Source of the DNA: Mycoplasmataceae bacterium
GTDB taxonomy: Bacteria; Bacillota_I; Bacilli_A; Mycoplasmatales; Mycoplasmoidaceae
Reading direction: 5' to 3'
Assembly (NCBI GenBank): GCA_031290395.1
Contig: JAITNN010000006.1
Coordinates: forward strand, 152,221 to 216,220
Length of the DNA: 64,000 nt
Position 1 is the stretch's first letter. Each line of letters begins with the position of its first letter. Below, in pieces: positions 54,883 to 63,973 of the stretch. The notes below the pieces were generated by a model that was given only the letters and a program-made list of their open reading frames with translations, did not search any database and was not told the origin of the DNA. The position numbers and the translations under genes are program-made.

Positions 54883-56226
54883 TTAAGATAAAACATAAAT
54901 CAATTTGTTTGTTTTTCCAGTAATTTTTAAATATCCAGTTTTCATTAATTTAGCTAGTAAATACTTAACTTGCCGTTCAGAATAATTTAAGAGTTCTATT
55001 GCCTGCATTTTATTTATAGAACCGTTTGTGCTAATATACCTAATGATTGATTTAGCATCATTATCAAGTTCGTTAACATCTAATACATGTAATTTGGAAT
55101 TATTGCGTCAAAATATAACAGTAAATCCAATAGGATTTTTGTTATCAAATGTTACACGAATATTACGAGATTTACACTCATCATAAATACGTTTAATGCC
55201 GCTAGCTCATGTCTCTATATCACCACTACGATAAAATGCATTAGCAATTAATTTATTGCGCAAAACGCTTGTTCCTTTACCACGCTCATAATCATTAATG
55301 GAAAAATTAGAAATATATGTCCCTGGGTTGAAAATTTCTATTCGATCTCAATAAATAGCGACTTGATTTTGCGTTTTGTCCCAAACGTAATTTTTATGGA
55401 CAAATGAATTAAACAAAGCTTCTCGCAGTGCTTTTTGTGGCAATTCAGAAACCTCAGTTCTGTGTTCATTAATGCTATTTGGCATAATGGTTTTACCAAT
55501 TGTGTGTCGATTAATGTATCCGTTAATATTATTAATATTTTCAATAATATTACCCTCAAATTCATCCACATGGCTTATATAGGTTTTATCGGTCCCATTG
55601 AATTCAGCGACTTGACATTTAATTTTTGTATTGTCAACAAAAATAGCAGCACCTGCATTTAATAATTTGTTTCCTTTTAATAATCCTAGTTTTTTCAATA
55701 CTATTAATGGTGATTGATTATCCAAGTTTAACCTTTTATTTTTAATTATTGATTTTAAATATGAGTTGAATGTTTTTGTATTTAAATCTTTAATCGAATA
55801 TTTGCTGGGCTTGGCCTCCCATTCTTCTGCAATTTCTTCTTCTACGAGCTGTTTATATTTATTTTTAGGCATAATTTCATTAGATGCACCAACTCTAAAT
55901 TTAGAGATACCATATGCAGAATATGGTGCATCGTGGCCTGAAACATAAACATGAATTGCCACACCCGATTGTATGGTTACTTCTTTTATATTGGGAATCA
56001 CATAAGGATTAAAATGTTCTTTAAAAGCTCTTTTTATATCTCTTTCTATTCCGTCAGTTAGCTTAAGTCTATTGGTAGACTCACCTTTATCGTTAATGCC
56101 TATATATAAATTACCCATATTATTTGCATTTAACATTGCCGCTAAAGATATCAAACCTTCTTTAAGTTCACTTATAGATAGTTTATATTCATTTACTTCG
56201 TTTTCTCGTGTTAATAATCGTTTCAT
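54883..56226 (-). CDS. AlbA_2-domain ATP-dependent regulator-like protein
   Basis: A 447-residue protein of the divergent AAA-4/AlbA_2 group. The N-terminal AlbA_2 motif LSELKEGLISLAAMLNAN is near residue 18 and GNLYIGINDKG near 38; the middle has a HATPase-like stretch LREALFNSFVHKNYVWDK near 275, and the C-terminus is a winged helix (QAIELLNYSERQVKYLLAKL). Such proteins are DNA-binding regulators, sometimes carried by mobile elements. It is enclosed by two direct copies of the nrdG 3' end, so it arrived as an insertion. It starts 63 bases downstream of nrdG's stop. Several TGA are Trp. Confidence 0.8.
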
Positions 56227-56275
56227 AATATTTACGATTATATATTAACTTGGACAATCTTGGACAACTTGGACA

Positions 56276-56508
56276 ATTTTTGTGGGCAATTAATCGATAT
56301 ATAAATGTACTTTGTTATCTTTTAATGACTTTTGTACATCAATCACTCGTTGATTAGTAGAACCACGGAATTTTAAGTGTTCATCTTTTTGTTCTTCAAC
56401 AAACCGACCATCAATTAATACATCTAGATTATTTAACATAGTTTTAATATGAACATTAGACTTACTTATCTTTAATAGTTCATCAAATGTATATCCTGTG
56501 TATGCTCA
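56276..56508. repeat. 233-bp direct repeat, copy B (within intact nrdG)
   Basis: Right-hand copy, lying in the 3' half of nrdG and its downstream 15 bases. See copy A at 54619-54851. Confidence 0.92.
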
Positions 56509-56799
56509 GATATTAATCTTGTGTTGTTTTAGTTTAGTACTTAATATGGCAAATGCTTCTGACTGTTGAAAAGGATCACCGCCAGATAGTGTGACACCAT
56601 TTAAGTATCCTTCGGCAAGAACTTGTTGAACTAAAACATCAATATCAAATACTTGTCCACCAGTAAATGGTCATGTCTCTGGATTAAAACAATTCTTACA
56701 ACCGTGACTACATCCTTGAGAAAAGAATACTTTTCTCAAACCTTCACCATTAACTGTACTTTGCTGAGCAATACCTGCTAAACGAATTGAATTTGCCAT
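56290..56799 (-). CDS. nrdG: Anaerobic ribonucleotide reductase activating enzyme
   Basis: A 169-residue radical SAM protein: GCSHGCKNC (C30, C34, C37) for the [4Fe-4S] cluster, NGVTLSGGDPFQQ near residue 66 and IWAYTGYTFDELL near 97, both typical of NrdG. It generates the glycyl radical on NrdD, here on the separate 62-residue subunit. It ends in DNKVHLYID at TAA 56290. It lies 2.5 kb downstream of nrdD on the same strand, separated by an oppositely oriented ATPase cassette. Two TGA codons are Trp. Confidence 0.92.
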
Positions 56800-56852
56800 A
56801 GTAATAGTAATTGTATATGGTTAATTATTGGTGTTGTTATTAAATGCAATCG

Positions 56853-57044
56853 TTATTTAAATAAGGTTGCAAAATGTTTAGATGAGAACACAACTCTATT
56901 TTTATCAAAAGATTTTACTCTTTTGGTTAATTCGATGTAATCTTTCTTTGAAATTTTTTTAGCCCATTGTATAGCGGAAAATAGCATCACCTGATCTCAA
57001 TCGTCAAATTCAACGCTCATATTTCCGAATTTCCTTTGTATCAT
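56853..57044 (-). CDS. Small protein upstream of nrdG
   Basis: A 63-residue frame (start ATG 57044 after AGGAG at about 14 bases, or internal ATG at 57020) containing one Trp TGA. It is basic with the stretch WAKKISKKDYIELTKRV and no hydrophobic segment. I recognise no family. It is 53 bases upstream of nrdG on the same strand and may be co-transcribed. The upstream 300 bases (57045-57343) hold no clear gene. Confidence 0.5.
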
Positions 57045-57343
57045 ACCAATATTCTCCTAAAACCATCGCACAATATTAGACTTGCCTAGCACGTTCAGCT
57101 CAGTTTTCGGAAAAAAACGGGAATTGAATTCGGAAACAAAAGGGAGTTCATATCGGAAAAAATATGGACAACCATTTAATGGAAAGTGCGTAATCTTATC
57201 AATAAAACATTTCTACAATGTAAAACAATGAGTGTAACAGAATTGACATTAGTGTGTAATCTGTTACATTGGACAATTTATGAAAAATGGGGCAATTCTT
57301 TCATAATTTAGCAAAAATGTCAAATTATGTTAAAATGGTATAT

Positions 57344-58564
57344 ATGGAATTAGTAAGACAAAAATATTTAGATCGAATATTAAAATGAAAAGATAAACAT
57401 GTTATTAAGATAATAACCGGTGTTAGACGAAGCGGTAAATCGCATATATTAAACCAATATAAGGAAGTATTGCAACATCAACAGCATGTCACTAGCAAGC
57501 AAATAATTGATTATGATTTTAGTGATGAAAAATTTGCTAATCTAGATCGAACCTCCTTGCATAAAGCCATACTTGGTAGAGCAATAAAAAATAAAATCAA
57601 TTACGTTATTTTGGATGAAATCCAAGAGATTAAAGAATTTGAGAGAGTAGTAATTAGTCTATTTGAAAATAAATCATACAAGTTCGATATTTATCTTACT
57701 GGATCTAATTCAAAGTTATTTTCCGCATCGCTAGCAACTTTATTCACTGGAAGAAATATTGAAATTAAAATTTATCCATTTTCATTGTCTGAATATGTGG
57801 ATTGGATGAAACTAAATAATGCTAAACACATTGATAAATATGAATCATTTGAAAAATATGTGCTCTTAGGTGGAATGCCTATAATTCTCGAGCTAAACGA
57901 TGATAAAGAATTAATTAAGGAAAGATTATTAAAGGTAGTCGATGATACATTAGAAGAAGATATAAAAAGGCGACACAAAATTTATGGATTTGATGAATTT
58001 AAAAAGTTTACTGAATATGTTATGAAACATAACGGAACAATTTTTTCAACCCTTAATATTTCCAACTATTTAAAATCTAATAATAGAACAAAAACCTCCC
58101 ATATTACGATAAGCAAATATTTATCATATTTGTGTGAGTCTTTGCTTATATATAAGTTAAATTTCTACAATACAAAAAGCAAGGCTATATTAGATGTGTC
58201 ATCTAAATATTATTCTGTGGATACTGGATTAAAAAATGTTTTTAATGATTTTGGCATTGAAGATTATGGAAGATTGCTGGAAAATATTGTCTTTATCGAA
58301 TTGCTAAGAAGAGGTTTTTCTGTCTATGTTGCTAAATTAAGGGGTAATAAAGAAGTAGATTTTGTAGCAAAAAAAGAAAAAGAATTAATATATATTCAAG
58401 TCGCTGATCGTTTATCCACTGAAGCCATAAAAGAACGAGAATATGGCAATTTAAATCGTCTTAGAGATAATTACAAGAAAATTGTTATAACGAGAGATAG
58501 ACTAAACTTTATAAATGATAAAGGAATCGAAACAATTAACATTGTTGATTGACTACTAGAATAA
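57344..58564 (+). CDS. AAA_14/DUF4143-type ATPase
   Basis: A 406-residue P-loop ATPase. The Walker A GVRRSGKSHIL is near residue 26, Walker B YVILDEIQEIK near 87, the arginine-sensor region TGSNSKLFS near 124, and the C-terminal DUF4143 domain has a nuclease-like core VFIELLRRGF near 310 and REVDF-like GNKEVDFVAKKEKEL near 335. Proteins of this type are common, often variable between strains, and suspected of defence or mobile-element roles, unproven. It lies on the strand opposite nrdD and nrdG, in the gap between them, consistent with an inserted cassette. Three TGA codons are Trp. Confidence 0.85.
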
Positions 58565-58601
58565 TTCAGAACATTTTTGAAAAATTAGTAATGGGTTGTA
58601 T

Positions 58602-58976
58602 ATGGTGTTTCCCACCTCTCCAACAAATGATTTTATTAGAAATATTAATAACAAAAAAAATCAACTTAAATATAAATTAGTAATTAATGATGTAATTAAA
58701 AGTAAATATTCGGATGAAGAATTTAGAGAAATCCTAAACAAAATACTTACTGAAAAAATATTATCAAAACTCTTTTCCAAAACTAATGTAGAAAAATTTA
58801 ATAAGTGGAAAAAAAGAGTTATGAATTTTATAGAATGATACCCTTCTTTCGATACTAAAGAGTTAAGAGAACAAATTGATAGATATGAAACCGACAAAGG
58901 ATTAGCACAACATCAAAACGACATTGAAACCACATCCACTACTAATGTAGTTGAAGTTTTAGGTAAAACATCATAA
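58602..58976 (+). CDS. Hypothetical protein downstream of the AAA_14 ATPase
   Basis: A 124-residue helical, highly charged protein (start ATG 58602; TTG 58596 is also possible). A Lys/Glu-rich body (SDEEFREILNKILTEKILSKL) and a Thr-rich tail (TTSTTNVVEVLGKTS) are visible; one TGA is Trp. No family recognised. It is 37 bases after the ATPase stop and 36 bases before the small acidic peptide gene, so the three may form one cassette. Confidence 0.55.
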
Positions 58977-59012
58977 TGTCAAAAATAATAAAAAGAAAGG
59001 AGGTGATTTAGT

Positions 59013-59168
59013 ATGTTATTAGTAAACCAAATAAATTTAGTTATTTATTTTGGGCCAAATGAAGATGATTATGCAAATCAAAACAATCCCAACAACGATG
59101 CTTACCAAGAGAATTTAGATAATCACGCTGACCAAGAAAATCCAAATAATGATGAATATCAAGGTTAA
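59013..59168 (+). CDS. 51-residue acidic Asn-rich peptide
   Basis: A short ORF preceded by a near-perfect ribosome site AAAGGAGGTGA, 7 bases before the ATG, one of the strongest in the window. The N-terminus is hydrophobic (MLLVNQINLVIYF); the rest is Asn/Asp/Glu/Gln-rich with an imperfect internal repeat NPNNDAYQEN / NPNNDEYQ. No Cys or known motif. A bidirectional terminator follows at 59226-59264. It is last in the ATPase cassette. Function unknown. Confidence 0.6.
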   Translation: MLLVNQINLVIYFGPNEDDYANQNNPNNDAYQENLDNHADQENPNNDEYQG

Positions 59169-59225
59169 GAGTCCAAATATTTTTACATTAAAATAGCGAA
59201 TGATAAAGTGTGTTTGAATTTATAT

Positions 59226-59264
59226 AAAAAATAGTGACCACTGTTATGTGGATCACTATTTTTT
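59226..59264. terminator. Bidirectional terminator between the ATPase cassette and nrdD
   Basis: A 12-bp stem (aaaaaatagtga / tcactatttttt) extended by CCAC/GTGG with one bulge, flanked by A and T runs. It serves both convergent units. Confidence 0.85.
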
Positions 59265-59276
59265 AACTTTCTCTAA

Positions 59277-61277
59277 TTACGAGTCACAATGGCTTTTACT
59301 AATAGTTTCTGCTGATTTCTTTTTGTTAGCACGAGCGGCACAATCTTTGCAATAACGAATGTGGAAGTTCATACCGATATAGTTAATATTAGTATTCTCA
59401 TAAGCTCATCTTACAACGTTCTCTATCATTTCACCAGATGGATATGAGTCAAACTCTACATAAGAGATATGCCCACCATTACATAGTTTATGATAAGGTG
59501 CCTCAATTTTAAGCTTTTCAGCAAAGGAGATTGGATAATCTACTGGCACATGGAAAGAGTTGGTATAGAATCCTTTAGAGATAACTCATGGCATATCTCC
59601 AAATAGAAGTTTGTCTTGACGGGTAAATTTTCCTGACAATCCTTCAGCGGGTGTGGCATAAGCACTGAAATTCATTTTGTATTGTTTTTTGTATTCGTCA
59701 CACTTTTCACGAATACGACCAACAATTTTTAAACCTAGTTCGCGTGATTGCATATCTTCACCGTGGTGTTTGCCAGTTAAAGCTTTTAAAGTTTCTGCCA
59801 AACCAATGAACCCAATTCCCCATGAACCATTTTTCATAATTGGTTCAATGGTATCTTCAGCACCTAGTTTTTCAGATCCCATCATTAAATGTTGCCCAGC
59901 CACAAATGGTAAGTCTTTCACTTTTAATTTCTTTAAAACATCGTGACGATGTAATAATTGGTTCTTAGCAAATTCAATTCGTTCATCTAAGATTTTTCAG
60001 AACTCATTGATATCGCCTTTAGCTTGAATGCCAATTCTTGGTAAGTTGATTGTAGCTGGAGCATTATTACCCCTGCCTTCAACACCTGGTTCCCCGTTCA
60101 CATTAGACATAATGTATGTGCGACAGCCCATAGTGGCAGGTAAATAACCCTTGTCATAAAACTCTTTATTGAAATCAGCGTCAATGTTCATGAAAGTAGG
60201 ATTCATTCTTTGGCTAGCTACATGACAGGCAATTTGGAATAAGAAGTGGTATGGGTCACTTGGATCTCTATTCACACCTTTTTTCACTCTAAAAATAATG
60301 TTAGGGAATATCGGTTGTTCACCTTGACCCATACCTTTTAAGTATTGTTCTAAGAAAGATTGACATACCATGGCCGCTTCAGGAGAATCGGGAATACCAA
60401 TATTAATGGAAGAGAATGGTACTTGACTACCAGCACGAGAATGCATGGTGTTTAGGTTATAAACTACCGCTTGCATGGCTTGATTAACTTTCTTAATCAA
60501 TTCGTGAGCTACTTTCGCATCGAAATCTTTTTTAGGTAGATTTAATTCTTTAAACTTCTTTTCAATTTCAATGCGAGATAATCTCACAAATGGTGCTAAG
60601 TCATTATCAAAGTTAGGATGTGACTGCCCACCAAACATGTCGTTTTGAGTGGCTTGAAGAATAATGCAAAGTAATTCCGCAGCTACTTCAATGTGTTTTG
60701 GTGGATTAATAGTTCCATATCCTGTGTTAAAACCTTCAGTCAACATTTTTTTAGTTGGAATATGCAGACAGTTAAGTGTAAGGTTGTAACTATCTAAATC
60801 ATGAATATAAACATCACCAATCTCATGAGCTTTAGCCATATCTTCTGGTAAGACAGATAATAAAACATGCCATTTATTAGCTTCTGATGCAATACGTAAT
60901 AATTTTGCTGAGAAGTTATTACCAACATTAGCATTATCACGATCGGTTTCTACACCAATTTTGTTAATAACTTTCATTAATTCAGTTTTACGTTCACGTT
61001 GACGTGTTCTTTCGCGACGATAATTGTCATAACTTTTAGCTAACTGTTTGTGACCTTTTTCATTTAAAGATCGGACAACGACGTTTTGAATTTCCTCTAC
61101 AGTAAATTCTTCTTTTTTAGTTTTGTCCAATAGTTCAATCGCATATTCTTGGACTTCACGAATTTCACTAGCTTTGATATCACTAGCCGTGCCTTCAGCC
61201 GCTTTAACAATAGCGTCTGTGATCTTGGAGTCGTGGAAACGAACTTTACGGTCGTCCCGTTTAATAACATATTTCAT
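59277..61277 (-). CDS. nrdD: Class III ribonucleotide reductase core, lacking the glycyl radical domain
   Basis: A 666-residue catalytic core. An ATP-cone (residues about 1-90), then LNCLHIPTK and QNDMFGGQSHPNFDNDLAP, the SRAGSQVPFSSINIG loop near 284, and the thiyl-radical Cys in MGCRTYIMSN. It ends YCKDCAARANKKKSAETISK then HCDS and stops at TAA 59277. The normal second CxxC knuckle and RVTGY radical motif are absent and are encoded at 53549-53737. NrdD makes deoxyribonucleotides from ribonucleotides anaerobically; the radical must be supplied in trans. TGA joins several segments as Trp (for example 59994-59996). It is first in its unit, with no nrdG adjacent. Confidence 0.93.
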
Positions 61278-61385
61278 TTAATAATTCCTTTGTTTTAAAT
61301 ATTCTAAGTGTATATGGAGTATTATATTTTGATTATTCATCAAATATGTTGTGGAATGCTTTATTTTTTAATGATAGTTAGCAAT

Positions 61386-61745
61386 CTATTCAGGTCTTTT
61401 AAGAATATCAAGTTGAACGTTATATTCAACAATGGTCTTAATACTTTTTACATCAGTTTCTACGTTTGTCATTCTGTTTTCAAGATTGACAAGACGAGTA
61501 TCAATTGTGTCAAGACGAGACCCAATTGGTTTTAGTGCTTCAGTAACAATATGTGGCACTATTTTTACTATAACTTCTGCAATTTTTTCTTCCAAGGACT
61601 TTTTATGAGGTTTTGGGTTTGGTGGAATCGGAGGTTTAGGACTTTTCCTAGTCAAAACAGAAACTTTTATTTCGTGCCCTTCTCTTTTGGGATCCTTCTC
61701 GTATTGTTCGATTTTAATCATTTTGTCTTTCTTATTATAACTCAT
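61386..61745 (-). CDS. UPF0134/DUF16-like coiled-coil protein, copy 2
   Basis: A 119-residue protein: N-terminal MSYNKKDKMIKIEQYE, a Lys/Pro linker (KSPKPPIPPNPKPHK) and a C-terminal coiled coil (LVNLENRMTNVETDVKSIK). The first ~35 residues and the upstream DNA are nearly identical to copy 3 at 63593, while the body differs. This mosaic build resembles multicopy UPF0134 proteins of pneumoniae-group mycoplasmas. The AAGGGATGG site precedes the ATG, and the 25-bp palindrome lies 78 bases upstream. Its stop lies 108 bases upstream of nrdD. Confidence 0.7.
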   Translation of the reverse strand: MSYNKKDKMIKIEQYEKDPKREGHEIKVSVLTRKSPKPPIPPNPKPHKKSLEEKIAEVIVKIVPHIVTEALKPIGSRLDTIDTRLVNLENRMTNVETDVKSIKTIVEYNVQLDILKRPE

Positions 61746-61822
61746 GGCATATTACCATCCCTTCAAGTAGTAATATGCTGAAAATAATTTTTTTGTACTT
61801 TTTATTTTCAATAAATCGAAAT

Positions 61823-61847
61823 AACCTATGTATTACATACATAGGTT
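61823..61847. promoter_or_regulatory. 25-bp palindrome upstream of UPF0134-like copy 2
   Basis: The same AACCTATGTAT-TAC-ATACATAGGTT palindrome as at 36534-36558, again 78 bases before the start codon, embedded in a shared flank. Confidence 0.65.
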
Positions 61848-61983
61848 AATTTTGGGAATTATTTTAATTTCAAAGTTATGTCATCCCGAAATTTACCTCA
61901 AACATCCCATCCCCATATAGATAAATAAAAATCTCATTGGGCTCTTAAATTAGTTAGGAACAAATTAATCAAAGGAGCTTACG

Positions 61984-62109
61984 ATGAGCAATTTTCATTA
62001 TAAACATATACAATCTTACGAGAAACAGAAACTTGAAAAACTAATAGGTGGTGTACCGACCACAGAATTAAAGTTTGGGGTAAACTTTGAGATGGACACA
62101 AAAATATAA
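61984..62109 (+). CDS. 41-residue peptide with a double-glycine leader-like motif
   Basis: A short ORF with AAAGGAG 6 bases before its ATG. The first 23 residues (MSNFHYKHIQSYEKQKLEKL then IGG) resemble a double-glycine leader such as ELEKIIGG of class II bacteriocins, with the 18 residues VPTTELKFGVNFEMDTKI following the GG. The core has no Cys or GxxxG motif, so it could be a pheromone-like peptide or not exported at all. No C39-peptidase transporter is in the window. It is divergent from UPF0134-like copy 2 and convergent on the broken BspA-like gene. Confidence 0.45.
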   Translation: MSNFHYKHIQSYEKQKLEKLIGGVPTTELKFGVNFEMDTKI

Positions 62110-62126
62110 TTTAAACCAAAAAATTA

Positions 62127-63254
62127 TTATGACGTCGGATATACTGATCAATTAGCAAAATTGCTTTTTTTTGCAGCGATGGCGGCTCTAATGGTTACAG
62201 CGCCAGCGTGAGTCGTAGCAGCAATGGTGCCAGTTGGTTGATCACAGCGGAAGAAGGCAAAGTCGCCGATGGAAGCGGTAGTAATTGAACCAAAATCAAT
62301 ATAGATTAAGTTCACACAGCCGTTGAAGGCCTCAGTGCCGATGTATGTGCTAGTGAGTGAAGTAAAAGCAACTTTAGTTAAAGACACACAGCCGGAGAAG
62401 GCAGAAGAGCCGATGGATGTAGCGGTGTTTTGTAAAGGGATAGATGTCAAACCAGAAATATCGCCGACATATAAGCAACCGTCTGCATAGGCGGTTGTAG
62501 AATCGGTTTTATAAATAGTAGCACCGTTTGTATCATAACCTTTTGTATAAGCTGAATCGACAGTTAAAGCACTTACGCCATCCGCTGTTAAGCTCGCACA
62601 GCCGCGGAAGGCATAAGAGCCGATGGATGTGAGTGTACCAAATGAAGAAGCATCCACATCTAAACTTGCACAGCCGGCGAAGGCAAAAGAGCCGATGACG
62701 GTTGCGTTAGATTGTATTTTGATTAAACTAGTGCAACCACTAAAGGCACTATCGCCGATAGAAGAGACACTACTAGGGATGGAAATAGAAGAGAGATTAT
62801 AACACGACTCGAATGCCGATTGATCAATAGAGAGTACACCTTTGCAAATCACTACCGATGTTAATCCGGTGCACAAACAAAAGCCACTAGCATATGTCTT
62901 GAACGTACTAGGTATAGTTAATGAACCCGTTAAGGAACTATGAAGAAATTTGTTTCCTGTGATTCCTATGAGTGAAAAAACTTAGTCACCAAGTGCAACT
63001 ACATTTGGTATTATCAAGTTGCTAGCAATGTAGGTATGCTGCGAATCAATATATGCTGTTTTACCATCTGCAAGTGCTGTTAAACTTAAAGTTCCTGAAA
63101 TATACCCTTTTCAGTTTGTTCCATCACTATTACCGGTGTAATTACTTGGGTCGCTGTCGTCACTACAGCTGGTGATTGGCAAAGAAAAGCATAGACCTAC
63201 ACATAGCACTGTTGAAAGACCCATTAGTATTTTTAATCATTTTCATGTATTCAT
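62127..63254 (-). pseudogene. BspA-type leucine-rich repeat lipoprotein interrupted by TAA
   Basis: The frame starts at 63254 with a signal peptide and lipobox (CFSLPITSC, Cys near residue 26). After about 90 residues it meets an in-frame TAA at 62982-62984, then continues open for 285 residues of BspA-type LRR_5 repeats (SIDQSAFESC, SIGDSAFSGC, SIGSYAFRGC, SIGSSAFSGC and others) to TAA at 62127. TGA is read as Trp at 62148. A single base change would restore a 375-residue surface LRR protein. Recent inactivation, stop-codon suppression or sequence error are the possibilities; the lower part could not be made alone. Confidence 0.8.
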
Positions 63255-63266
63255 TGCCGACCAACG

Positions 63267-63392
63267 TTACTTTTTAGTAAAATGAAATTTACCATCAAGT
63301 AGTCCTTGATATTCTCAAGATTTATCGGTAGCAACTTCTATAAGTTCATCAATCACATTTTGGGATTTTCTATCTATTAATTTAACTTGCAT
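63267..63392 (-). CDS. 41-residue protein upstream of the broken LRR lipoprotein
   Basis: A small ORF (MQVKLIDRKSQNVIDELIEV, then ATDKSWEYQGLLDGKFHFTKK) with one Trp TGA, 12 bases upstream of the lipoprotein start on the same strand. The ribosome site is weak. No family recognised; it could be a remnant of a larger gene. The 200 bases upstream (63393-63592) show only a 7-bp hairpin (caagtct/agacttg) and no gene. Confidence 0.35.
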
Positions 63393-63592
63393 ATATTAAT
63401 TCTACTAAGCGTTTTTTTTTGTCAAGTCTTTTCGACTTTCCAATAGACTTGATTAGGATAAAATTTCACATCGCAATTACACAAATGTGGTTTTTCTTCC
63501 AAATTTAATAAAATAACTTTCACTACTAAAAATGTTTAGCAAATATAAAATTACTTGGATCAATCCATTTTTATAGAAATCAAAATTTTTAA

Positions 63593-63973
63593 CTAAGCAA
63601 TTTTCAAGTCGTTTAATTTAATAATAGTTTGAAGTAGAACACCTTGCTCTTTCTGAGTGGTTTCAATTTTTTCAAATCGTTTATCGTGCTCTACCAACTT
63701 AGTTTCTACATTTGTCATCCTGACTTTTAGATCAGCGACATCAGTTTTAATGTCTTTAATGTCAGATTTAAGATTGTTATTGAACAATTCTTGTTTGCTC
63801 ATAAACTCCAAAAGAAGTTCTTTGGTAGTTTTAGACTTTGGTTTTGGATCAATTATTGGTGGTTTAGGACTTTTCTTAGCCAGAACAGAAACTTTTATTT
63901 CATGTCCTTCTCTTTTTGGGTCCTGTTCGTATTGTTCAATTTTAATCATTTTATCTTTCTTATTATAACTCAT
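63593..63973 (-). CDS. UPF0134/DUF16-like coiled-coil protein, copy 3
   Basis: A 126-residue protein. N-terminal MSYNKKDKMIKIEQYE and DPKREGHEIKVSVL are almost the same as copy 2; a Pro/Lys linker and a longer coiled coil (SDIKDIKTDVADLKVRMTN) follow, the last part shared with copy 1. The 27 bases left before the window end match the upstream DNA of copy 2. The three copies share end modules in different combinations, as expected from recombination. Function unknown; coiled-coil oligomerisation is the only visible property. Confidence 0.7.
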   Translation of the reverse strand: MSYNKKDKMIKIEQYEQDPKREGHEIKVSVLAKKSPKPPIIDPKPKSKTTKELLLEFMSKQELFNNNLKSDIKDIKTDVADLKVRMTNVETKLVEHDKRFEKIETTQKEQGVLLQTIIKLNDLKIA

